From the NCBI RefSeq assembly GCF_000159955.1, contig NZ_GG695971.1, positions 157,289 to 181,591 of the forward strand: a DNA stretch of 24,303 nucleotides, written 5' to 3'. Source of the DNA: Paenibacillus sp. oral taxon 786 str. D14. GTDB lineage: Bacteria; Bacillota; Bacilli; Paenibacillales; Paenibacillaceae. The translations under genes were made by a program, and so were the position numbers. A model generated the notes under the pieces. The model had not been told where the DNA came from and ran no database searches. It worked only from the letters and a program-made list of their open reading frames with translations. Numbering within the stretch: position 1 is the first letter of the stretch; each line of letters opens with the position of its first letter. Of the stretch, positions 1-5,487 are shown one piece after another.

Positions 1-6
1 TTTACG

Positions 7-249
7 ATGCAGTGGCAGGAGGTAAGAAAGCTGTTTCCCGATCAATTCGTCCTTCTTTCCGTTCTTGATTATCGCGAGGAAGAGGGAAAGAAGATTGTTA
101 CAGAAGTCGCCCCTGTAAGAACTGTTCCTGACCATGAGGCTAACAAGGCGTTCTTTAATGTGGAGCCAGGTCAGATTGTGTATCACACCTCAAACGAAGA
201 ATGTGTCATCCATATACGAAATAACCCGTTGGTTAGAATGAGGCATTAA
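7..249 (+). CDS. Small hypothetical protein upstream of an aspartic protease
   Basis: An 80-residue soluble protein with no signal peptide, membrane segment or catalytic motif that I can recognise. It is charged at the N-terminus (DYREEEGKK) and ends NNPLVRMRH. The start lies only six bases into the window, so the ribosome site cannot be judged and the true start could lie further left. The stop codon is separated by two bases from the ATG of the retropepsin-like gene, so the two are almost certainly cotranscribed and translationally coupled. The pairing suggests a partner or substrate role for the protease, but this is inference only; I assign no function. Confidence 0.6.
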   Translation: MQWQEVRKLFPDQFVLLSVLDYREEEGKKIVTEVAPVRTVPDHEANKAFFNVEPGQIVYHTSNEECVIHIRNNPLVRMRH

Positions 250-251
250 GT

Positions 252-638
252 ATGGATATCCATTATGATGGCAACTTGCTTACGGTAGAGCTGACCGTAC
301 AATATCGTAGTCAATCTATGAAAATCTCGGACGTTATTGTTGACACAGGTTCTTCGCATACGGTATTCAGTCCGGATGTCCTGGAGAAAATTGGGGTTAC
401 TTATGAAAATGGTGATCCGGTTTACGAGGCGTATGGAATTGGTGGAACTGTCCCTTTTTACACGAAAATTCTTGACGAGATTATCATAGATTCTCTTAGA
501 TTGGAGCGAGTCGAAGTTGATGTAGGCATGCTGCCTAAGTCACATCAGGGATTGCTAGGCTTGGATATTTTACAAGCAAACGGTTTTGTCGTTGATTTGG
601 ACAAGCTTGAACTCAGATTACCTGAGTCAATCAGTTAA
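252..638 (+). CDS. Retropepsin-like aspartic protease
   Basis: A 128-residue single-domain protein with the retroviral-type aspartic protease signature VDTGSSHTVF near residues 30-39, where Asp is the catalytic residue. A glycine-rich flap-like stretch (YGIGG, about residues 61-65) and the hydrophobic GLLGLDIL motif (about 96-103) follow, as usual for pepsin-like half-molecules. The length equals one lobe, so the active enzyme should be a homodimer. There is no signal peptide or membrane anchor, so it probably acts in the cytoplasm on an unknown substrate. It follows the preceding small gene by two bases and is followed by a strong terminator, making a two-gene unit. Confidence is high for the fold and low for any physiological role. 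Confidence 0.82.
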   Translation: MDIHYDGNLLTVELTVQYRSQSMKISDVIVDTGSSHTVFSPDVLEKIGVTYENGDPVYEAYGIGGTVPFYTKILDEIIIDSLRLERVEVDVGMLPKSHQGLLGLDILQANGFVVDLDKLELRLPESIS

Positions 639-651
639 GTTATTAATTATT

Positions 652-770
652 GGCTGAAGCATGGCATAATCCAATAATTAATATGAGGCGGTTCCCAATC
701 AAAGGGGACTGCCTCTTTTTGTGTAAATGGATTGTGGTTCGAAATCAAAAACAGAATTGTAGAGTACAAA
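652..770 (+). repeat. Diverged copy 1 of a duplicated intergenic element
   Basis: This stretch aligns by eye with 2506-2622 upstream of the MazG-like gene. Shared pieces in the same order are GGCnnAAGCATGGC, a GAGGCGG terminator stem, CTTTTTGnGT, ATGGA, ACAGAAT and GAGTACAAA. In copy 2 the last piece sits directly before the ATG of a gene. Here no gene follows it, so copy 1 may be what is left of a duplicated or lost gene's upstream region. An additional perfect 10-base inverted repeat (TAATTATTGG at 644-653, CCAATAATTA at 671-680) is specific to this copy. Confidence 0.5.
685..720 (+). terminator. Rho-independent terminator after the aspartic protease
   Basis: GAGGCGGTTCCC pairs with GGGGACTGCCTC across a short loop and is followed by five T residues (716-720). 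It lies 46 bases after the protease stop codon and closes that two-gene unit. Confidence 0.85.
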
Positions 771-785
771 TACTGGAGCCCTCTA

Positions 786-814
786 TTTACAAACCAACGG
801 TCGGTATTTATAAT
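786..814 (+). promoter_or_regulatory. SigA promoter with embedded TetR-type operator
   Basis: TTTACA (786-791), a 17-base spacer and a perfect TATAAT (809-814). The spacer holds the near-palindrome ACCAACGGTCGGT (793-805), which resembles operators bound by many TetR-family repressors. The promoter points at the TetR gene starting at 856. The layout implies autorepression by steric block of RNA polymerase; the sites are seen directly, the regulation is inferred. Confidence 0.75.
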
Positions 815-855
815 GAAGATACATCAAATTTGAAGAATTTTCCGGAGGGTTCGAG

Positions 856-1470
856 TTGAAACAGGAGGAGCGCAGACAACGGACGTTAAGACGGCTGATT
901 GATGCAACGAAAGAGTTGATTCAGGAGAAGGGATGCCATTCGATTACAACGCAGGACATCATGGGCAGATCTGGCCTGTCTAAAGGCGCGATTTTCCATT
1001 ATGTCAACAGCAAGGACGACATCTTTGTGCTGATCCTGCAAGAAGGGCTTGAAGAAACGAACCGACGCTTCATGCATGAGATTGAGCAAGGTCGGCGGAA
1101 CTTCGATGATCCGATGCAGAAGATTAAGGACAGCATTGTTGAATTCGAAAACCCGCAGAATGTGACCAACAAAGTGCTCGTGTATTTGTTTGGCAAGGAA
1201 GAGGACCCGACCGTTGCAGAGGCTCTGAAGCAGTATTATGAGCGGACCGTTTACTTATCTCAGATCTGGATTGAAACGGGTCAGCAGCACGGCGTTATTC
1301 CCGACACGGTCGAGGCGGGCAAAACCGCAGAGTTGTTCACGCTCATGACGCTGGGATTCCGAATTCGCGCCAGAATTCCGAACGTGCACGCGCTGGTTAA
1401 TGCACAGGACTTAACTTCACTGATGACGAACATTTTGAACCCCGTCAGAAAACGGGAACAGAAAGGGTGA
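856..1470 (+). CDS. TetR/AcrR family transcriptional regulator
   Basis: A 204-residue one-component repressor. The N-terminal helix-turn-helix spans about residues 10-55 (ITTQDIMGRSGLSKGAIFHY then VNSKDDIF), the typical TetR_N pattern. The remainder is a helical ligand-binding and dimerisation domain of ordinary length. The start is TTG at 856, chosen because GGAGGGT lies eight bases upstream. A TATAAT promoter with a TetR-like operator in its spacer lies 42 bases ahead, so the gene probably represses itself and the two membrane-protein genes that follow at 6 and 41 bases. The ligand is unknown; the downstream DUF2269 and DoxX proteins hint at a membrane or redox stress signal, which is speculation. 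Confidence 0.9.
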   Translation: MKQEERRQRTLRRLIDATKELIQEKGCHSITTQDIMGRSGLSKGAIFHYVNSKDDIFVLILQEGLEETNRRFMHEIEQGRRNFDDPMQKIKDSIVEFENPQNVTNKVLVYLFGKEEDPTVAEALKQYYERTVYLSQIWIETGQQHGVIPDTVEAGKTAELFTLMTLGFRIRARIPNVHALVNAQDLTSLMTNILNPVRKREQKG

Positions 1471-1476
1471 TCGGTT

Positions 1477-1938
1477 ATGGGAGTATGGTTAACCTTGCAT
1501 GTATTAGGTGTCTTATTGTTGGTGGGAAATATCATCACGGCGGCATTTTGGAAAATCCGGGCAGACCGGACGGGGAATCCACAAATTATGCACTATGCGG
1601 CTAAGAACGTGATGATCGCAGATTATATTTTTACGATTCCTGGACTGGTCCTGATCGTCCTTTCCGGCGGCATGATGACGGGCGGCTTGGGCTACTCTTT
1701 GGCCGGGCTGAATTGGCTTACCGTGTCCCTCGGCTTGTTTGCCTTGAGCGGATTGATTTGGTTGTTTATCCTCATTCCCATGCAAAGCAAAATGATTCGA
1801 CTCAGCGCCGATGGTATCGAGAAGGGCACCGTTTCAGCAGCCTACCATAAGGCTTCTCGGAATTGGACGGTTTACGGGACGATCGCGACGTTGCTTCCGC
1901 TTGGGATTCTGTATCTGATGATCTCCAAAGGTTTCTGA
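1477..1938 (+). CDS. DUF2269 family integral membrane protein
   Basis: A 153-residue protein with four predicted membrane helices: about residues 4-24, 45-68, 78-102 and 130-150. The N-terminal WLTLHVLGVLLLVGNIITAAFWK and an ADRTGNP loop fit the DUF2269 family of predicted integral membrane proteins, whose biochemical role is not established. The start codon follows the TetR stop by six bases, and a GGTGATCGGTT stretch overlapping the upstream gene may serve as the ribosome site. It is the middle gene of the TetR-DUF2269-DoxX unit and presumably shares the TetR-controlled promoter. Family confidence is moderate to good; function unknown. Confidence 0.75.
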   Translation: MGVWLTLHVLGVLLLVGNIITAAFWKIRADRTGNPQIMHYAAKNVMIADYIFTIPGLVLIVLSGGMMTGGLGYSLAGLNWLTVSLGLFALSGLIWLFILIPMQSKMIRLSADGIEKGTVSAAYHKASRNWTVYGTIATLLPLGILYLMISKGF

Positions 1939-1979
1939 GGGCACGATTTTTGTGAAAATGATAAAAAGGAGGTCTGTGC

Positions 1980-2444
1980 GTGGAACCTCTCATCCCCCTT
2001 ATCGTTGTCCCGCTGGTGGTTCTTGTCCTGGGAGCGGCGGGAGTGAAACGACTGCGTCCTTGGCCTGTCGCCCTTCGGGGCGGAGTTGCGGCGATGTTCG
2101 TGTTGACCGGCACCGTTCATTTTGTGGGGATGCGGGAGGAGTTGATCAGTATGGTGCCGCCTGCTTTGCCTTACCCTGGGTTTATTGTGACGCTCACCGG
2201 AGTGTTGGAATTGGCCGGGGCACTTGGTTTGTTGTGGCGTCCGACAGTCACTTGGGCGGCGGGAGGTCTCTCGCTTCTCCTCATCTGTATGTTTCCGGCA
2301 AATGTTTACTACGCCCTATCTGGCATGGCGACGGAAGCTCATCAAGCTTTGTTGCCTCGTACGTTGATGCAGATTGTTTTTTTGGCGGCGACATTGGCGA
2401 TTATGATCTATTACTTACGACGTCGTAGTATGAGACGTATTTAG
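1980..2444 (+). CDS. DoxX family membrane protein
   Basis: A 154-residue protein with four to five hydrophobic helices. The stretch GVLELAGALGLLWRP followed by AAGGLSLLLICMFPANVY is typical of DoxX-like proteins, small membrane proteins linked in other bacteria to thiol or quinone redox functions. The start is GTG at 1980, supported by AAAAGGAGGT at about 1964-1973; a longer open frame in another register (1952-2428) is a shadow. It is the last gene of the TetR-regulated unit and is followed by the terminator-bearing element at 2506-2622. GC content is higher than in the flanks. Confidence 0.75.
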   Translation: MEPLIPLIVVPLVVLVLGAAGVKRLRPWPVALRGGVAAMFVLTGTVHFVGMREELISMVPPALPYPGFIVTLTGVLELAGALGLLWRPTVTWAAGGLSLLLICMFPANVYYALSGMATEAHQALLPRTLMQIVFLAATLAIMIYYLRRRSMRRI

Positions 2445-2505
2445 GCGGTAATTGACGAACTTTCCATTTTATAATAACTTGGTATTAGGAAGAATGTACC
2501 AAGGG

Positions 2506-2622
2506 CCAAAGCATGGCCACACCAAGAGACGACTAGAGGCGGGCCCCGAGTGAAGGGGAGAACCGCCTCTTTTTGCGTGGATGGAGTGGCTCAATCAAAT
2601 GACAGAATGATAGGAGTACAAA
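2506..2622 (+). repeat. Copy 2 of the duplicated intergenic element, leader of the MazG-like gene
   Basis: This matches the copy at 652-770 in order and spacing, ending GGAGTACAAAC immediately before an ATG. Here CTTGGT (2479-2484) could pair with either TACCAAG (2497-2503) or CACCAAG (2520-2526), which gives two alternative folds upstream of the GC-rich terminator. That layout could act as a transcription attenuator for the downstream gene, or it may simply be a terminator for the DoxX operon. Confidence 0.5.
2536..2574 (+). terminator. Strong GC-rich terminator between DoxX and MazG-like genes
   Basis: GAGGCGG (2536-2542) pairs perfectly with CCGCCTC (2563-2569), extended by an inner CCCC/GGGG pairing, and is followed by five T residues (2570-2574). 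It ends the TetR-DUF2269-DoxX unit or attenuates the next gene. Confidence 0.85.
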
Positions 2623-2623
2623 C

Positions 2624-2956
2624 ATGAATGAAGAGCTGATCCAAATGCTGCTTGCTTTTCGGGAGGAGCGCAACTGGGCGCAATTTCATAATCCGAAAGA
2701 TTTAGCGATCTCACTGAGTCTTGAGGCGTCCGAGTTGTTAGAGAATTTTCAGTGGAGAACGTCCGAAGATGCCGTATCGCAGAAGAAACAAGACATCGCC
2801 GACGAACTGGCCGATGTGCTGATCTACTCAGTGTACCTGGCCGATGCGCTGGGCCTCAATATCGAGGAAATCATTCGGGACAAGATGCGGCGGAATGGAG
2901 AGAAGTATCCGGTGGACAAGTCTTTTGGGAAAATGAATAAATATAACGAGCTATAG
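2624..2956 (+). CDS. MazG-like nucleotide pyrophosphohydrolase
   Basis: A 110-residue all-alpha enzyme of the MazG/dCTPase (RS21-C6-like) group, which hydrolyses nucleoside triphosphates to monophosphate and pyrophosphate and is thought to cleanse non-canonical nucleotides. The metal-binding pattern is visible: LEASELLENFQW (about residues 32-43; the EASELLE acidic pair) and DIADELADVLIYSVY (about 58-72; the DELAD motif). FHNPKDLA precedes them as in family members, and the C-terminal KYPVDKSFGK is also typical. The start ATG has TAGGAG eight bases upstream. It stands alone behind a terminator-bearing leader and converges with the ATPase remnant. The substrate cannot be told from sequence. 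Confidence 0.85.
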   Translation: MNEELIQMLLAFREERNWAQFHNPKDLAISLSLEASELLENFQWRTSEDAVSQKKQDIADELADVLIYSVYLADALGLNIEEIIRDKMRRNGEKYPVDKSFGKMNKYNEL

Positions 2957-3035
2957 GAGTGTGAATAGTATAAATAATAAAGATTTTGAACTAAATTACA
3001 AATTAAGTAAATATCCTTAAGTTAATTGAATTGTT

Positions 3036-3060
3036 AAAAAGGCATCCCAATAAGGATGCC
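3036..3060 (-). terminator. Terminator for the minus-strand ATPase gene
   Basis: GGCATCC (3041-3047) pairs with GGATGCC (3054-3060) around a six-base loop. Read on the minus strand it is followed by five T residues (3040-3036). It sits ten bases beyond the ATPase stop codon. On the plus strand it also has a delayed T run, so it may serve both convergent genes. Confidence 0.8.
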
Positions 3061-3069
3061 CAGGAATTT

Positions 3070-4302
3070 TTACTTTATCGGCCTCTCGGCAAAAATCAAC
3101 CTAGCTTTTCTTAACTGTTCAGAACCATCTTTTGACCAAAATGAGATCATATTAAGCCCACGTCGCTTCCTATCACCAGTATATTGGCTTAAATCTAGCA
3201 TGTATGCAATATAAAGTCTCCCTGCTCTGTCTCGAACAGTAACTCTAGGATTAATACGATGAATGAGTCGCAAGTCAACTAACTCTTCAATATCTTTTGC
3301 TCCATCTTGATTCCAATCTCGTTCAACTAAAAAGCAATTTGACCCTGTATTAAAACAAAATTCTCTTACACTCTCAAACAGTCTTTCAAGGCGTTCTCTT
3401 TCATCATTAGTATCCCTTTTTAACTCTTCTCTTTTAGAGGAGTCATGTTCACCAGCGGCACGATTGACATCTTCTGCCCCAATTTTTGGTCCTCTAAATC
3501 CTCCACCCCTTTCACGTGCTACTTCAACGGACCTACGGAAGATAGTTAGGAAGTCACGTGCAACTCCCCCACTTGCCAAAACCAATCTATCCATGGCGGT
3601 GTCGGCCATAATGTTTCTAGGACTTGGAGCTCCAGCCTCTTCAGCAATTTCATGTAGAATATTGGATAAGAACGTTTTTGCAATCGAGAACTTTTCCAAA
3701 GTGATGTCTAAATCTATCTCGTCGGCATCATCACCTAGTTTTAGACCCTTTGGGGGGTCACTATGTAGATACCAATCTGTTCGGTGTCTTATTGTTCCTG
3801 CTTTAAGCCAGACTTGATTTCCTTTTGTAGCTCTATGAAAATAATCTAATACATTAGCTTGATCGGATCTTCTAATATGATATAAGTCATCCAGCATTAG
3901 AAATGCATCAGTTCCTGCCAACTCTGATATTTCTCTAAATAAACGCCGGAAATCAAGCATATGCCTATGTAAGTAATTTACTTTTGAGCGACGAGATGCT
4001 TCAGTTACTTCTACACTACTATCGCTTTTGATTTTATCGGAAACCTTAAGATTTGACTGTAATCCTTTAAAGCCAACTCCTGCTTCCCCAGAGTCCTCGG
4101 TTTCAATAGCATCACTAGAAGACCATTTATAGTTCATATCTGCGTCATCTTCGGAATGCAGAATATCGTTAAGATTATTGATCTGTTGAGATAATTCAGC
4201 AATTAGTTGCTGGCTCTTTTGCTTGTTTAATGGCGACCTTTCGGGTTGAGCACCAAAAACCTTTCTCCACCAAGCGATCTTTTTAGTTGAGTTTAGTCCC
4301 AC
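3070..4302 (-). CDS. C-terminal portion of a P-loop ATPase lacking Walker A (probably a broken gene)
   Basis: This 410-residue reading frame opens with a GTG that has no good ribosome site. It carries a Walker B-like strand, DAFLMLDDLYHI (about residues 132-143), followed by an AGTIRHR sensor-like segment, and a C-terminal winged-helix-like region, as in STAND or AAA-type ATPases. No GxxxxGK[ST] P-loop is present anywhere. In-frame codons continue upstream of the GTG and spell KFKEWIEEVG, which reads like real protein. A 46-residue fragment in another frame, immediately upstream, looks like the N-terminus of the same protein. The simplest reading is an internal deletion plus frame change that removed Walker A. 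The DNA is AT-rich compared with its flanks, consistent with acquired defence- or mobile-type DNA. The original function is unknown. Confidence 0.55.
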   Translation of the reverse strand: MGLNSTKKIAWWRKVFGAQPERSPLNKQKSQQLIAELSQQINNLNDILHSEDDADMNYKWSSSDAIETEDSGEAGVGFKGLQSNLKVSDKIKSDSSVEVTEASRRSKVNYLHRHMLDFRRLFREISELAGTDAFLMLDDLYHIRRSDQANVLDYFHRATKGNQVWLKAGTIRHRTDWYLHSDPPKGLKLGDDADEIDLDITLEKFSIAKTFLSNILHEIAEEAGAPSPRNIMADTAMDRLVLASGGVARDFLTIFRRSVEVARERGGGFRGPKIGAEDVNRAAGEHDSSKREELKRDTNDERERLERLFESVREFCFNTGSNCFLVERDWNQDGAKDIEELVDLRLIHRINPRVTVRDRAGRLYIAYMLDLSQYTGDRKRRGLNMISFWSKDGSEQLRKARLIFAERPIK

Positions 4303-4307
4303 TTCTT

Positions 4308-4448
4308 CTATCCATTCTTTAAATTTCCCGCTGGTTCGATGAACCGAGTTGAACTCATCACAGTGGCCCTAGTCGCTTCTTCAACAGCTTGTACTAATGC
4401 ATCGATATCAGGGTTATTTAATAAGTCTTCCACTTTTTTTGCTGCCAT
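4308..4448 (-). pseudogene. N-terminal fragment of the disrupted P-loop ATPase gene
   Basis: A 46-residue frame beginning MAAKKVEDLLNNPDIDALVQ and ending STRFIEPAGNLKNG then TAG. The start at 4448 is chosen over the longer in-frame start at 4505 because GGGTGAG lies just upstream and the promoter at 4477-4505 would overlap the longer version. The stop codon overlaps the continuing frame of the 410-residue ORF, and the last residues look like the lead-in to a nucleotide-binding domain that is missing here. I read it as the 5' end of the same gene. It could alternatively be a genuine small protein cotranscribed with a downstream partner. Confidence 0.5.
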
Positions 4449-4476
4449 AATCTCACCCTTAGTTAAAATATTTTTT

Positions 4477-4505
4477 ATTATACCTCTACTTCCATGTTTA
4501 TACAA
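4477..4505 (-). promoter_or_regulatory. SigA-type promoter for the ATPase locus
   Basis: On the minus strand TTGTAT (4505-4500), a 17-base spacer and a perfect TATAAT (4482-4477), about 30 bases upstream of the ATG at 4448. The -35 matches only three of six consensus bases. Confidence 0.65.
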
Positions 4506-4594
4506 TTAAGTGGCAGATTCTGAAAAAATAGAGGGCAAGAGATTTCTATTCAATCTACGTTATAAATAACTAGTAACTATCCCTATGAGAAGGT

Positions 4595-4939
4595 TTATTT
4601 AAACGCCCTCAAAACTTCCCGATTCACCCGCTGTAATATTTCAATCTGCTCCTCAGCCAATCCCTCAGTACTCGCAATGAACTGGTCGATAGCTTCCCAC
4701 CGAACAGAATCCCTTTCACTCTGCTCAACACCCGAATAAGCAAGTTCATTCAGAGAAATCTTTAGTGCAGAGAGGACCTTCTCCAGGGTATTGATTGAGA
4801 AGTTTCGTTCTCCCCGTTCACTAGCTCCGATGTATCTATAGTCCAAACCGGACAAATCCGCCAAGTTTTGTTGAGTGAGGCCTTTTGCATTTCGTATGGC
4901 GCGGATTCGATTTCCTAGAAAAATGCGCAAAACTGCCAC
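4595..4939 (-). CDS. XRE-family HTH regulator (paralogue 1)
   Basis: A 114-residue protein with an N-terminal Cro/C1-type helix-turn-helix at about residues 10-65 (IRNAKGLTQQNLADLSGLDY, then ERGERNFSINTLEKVLSAL) and a short helical tail that may mediate dimerisation. The start is GTG, preceded by TGAGGTGATG. It lies 37 bases downstream of a clear paralogue with the same architecture (HTH, ERGxRN motif, tail of similar length), so the pair arose by tandem duplication. Such small SinR/ImmR-like repressors often control adjacent genes; candidates here are the ATPase locus downstream and the divergent TPR regulator. Confidence 0.88.
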   Translation of the reverse strand: MAVLRIFLGNRIRAIRNAKGLTQQNLADLSGLDYRYIGASERGERNFSINTLEKVLSALKISLNELAYSGVEQSERDSVRWEAIDQFIASTEGLAEEQIEILQRVNREVLRAFK

Positions 4940-4976
4940 AACATCACCTCAGAGCGGAAGCTTTTTAAGAAAGTTT

Positions 4977-5312
4977 CTAACTCTTCATCCCCATCCCCCA
5001 AATCACATCTCGCGTGATCTTCGTAATCAACGCAATCTCCTCTGCACTTCTGCTGCTAACCAATTTCATATGCTCATCAAGTAACTGCTGTTTATCGAGT
5101 ACCACTTCGGTACGAAATAGGTCTCCAGCTGGGACATCCAAGGCAACAGCAATTTTCTCCAACGTCTCCAACGAGATATTGCGATCCCCTCGTTCTACTC
5201 CGCCTATGTAACTGTAGTGAAGCGATGCGGCTTCAGCCAGTTGTTCTTGAGTCCAGTTCTTTTGTTTTCTATATTCACGAATTCGTTTTCCAACGATTTC
5301 TGGTAGATTCAT
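4977..5312 (-). CDS. XRE-family HTH regulator (paralogue 2)
   Basis: A 111-residue Cro/C1-type DNA-binding protein. The HTH occupies about residues 7-62 (IREYRKQKNWTQEQLAEAAS, then ERGDRNISLETLEKIAVALD). The C-terminal tail ends ITRDVIWGMGMKS and resembles the tail of the following paralogue. The ATG is preceded by AGAGGTGGTAATCT, a strong ribosome site. The gene is transcribed divergently from the 466-residue TPR regulator. The AT-rich gap between them carries a 12-base perfect palindrome (5384-5395) inside a wider ATACTA/TAGTAT inverted repeat, a plausible operator for this or the neighbouring HTH protein. Confidence 0.88.
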   Translation of the reverse strand: MNLPEIVGKRIREYRKQKNWTQEQLAEAASLHYSYIGGVERGDRNISLETLEKIAVALDVPAGDLFRTEVVLDKQQLLDEHMKLVSSRSAEEIALITKITRDVIWGMGMKS

Positions 5313-5383
5313 AGATTACCACCTCTTCTTTTAAGGGTAGGTAAGGTGGTTAGGCAAATACAGATAAGTATACTAGAAATAGA

Positions 5384-5395
5384 TATTTTAAAATA
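5384..5395. promoter_or_regulatory. Palindromic candidate operator in the divergent promoter region
   Basis: TATTTTAAAATA is a perfect 12-base palindrome. It lies within a looser inverted repeat (ATACTA at 5370-5375, TAGTAT at 5394-5399), between the XRE gene and the promoter of the TPR regulator. Short AT palindromes arise by chance in such DNA, so this is tentative. Confidence 0.35.
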
Positions 5396-5417
5396 GTATA
5401 TATAAGTACTGTTTTTA

Positions 5418-5446
5418 TTGACTGTGTCTAAAAAAGGCTATACAAT
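5418..5446 (+). promoter_or_regulatory. SigA promoter of the TPR regulator
   Basis: TTGACT (5418-5423), 17-base spacer, TACAAT (5441-5446): five of six consensus bases in each box. It lies 41 bases upstream of the ATG at 5488. Confidence 0.85.
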
Positions 5447-5487
5447 CAGGATGAAAAGGATGATTTGGACGCGGGGGAGGTATTCCC

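Noticed and set aside
650..859. 69-residue open frame from a TTG between the protease and TetR genes
   Set aside because: It starts inside an inverted repeat, runs through a terminator and across the TetR promoter and operator, and has no ribosome site.
1952..2428. 158-residue open frame overlapping the DoxX gene
   Set aside because: Its composition is unnatural (Ser/Gly/Cys/Arg-rich) and it is a shifted reading of the DoxX gene, which has the better ribosome site and clear membrane helices.
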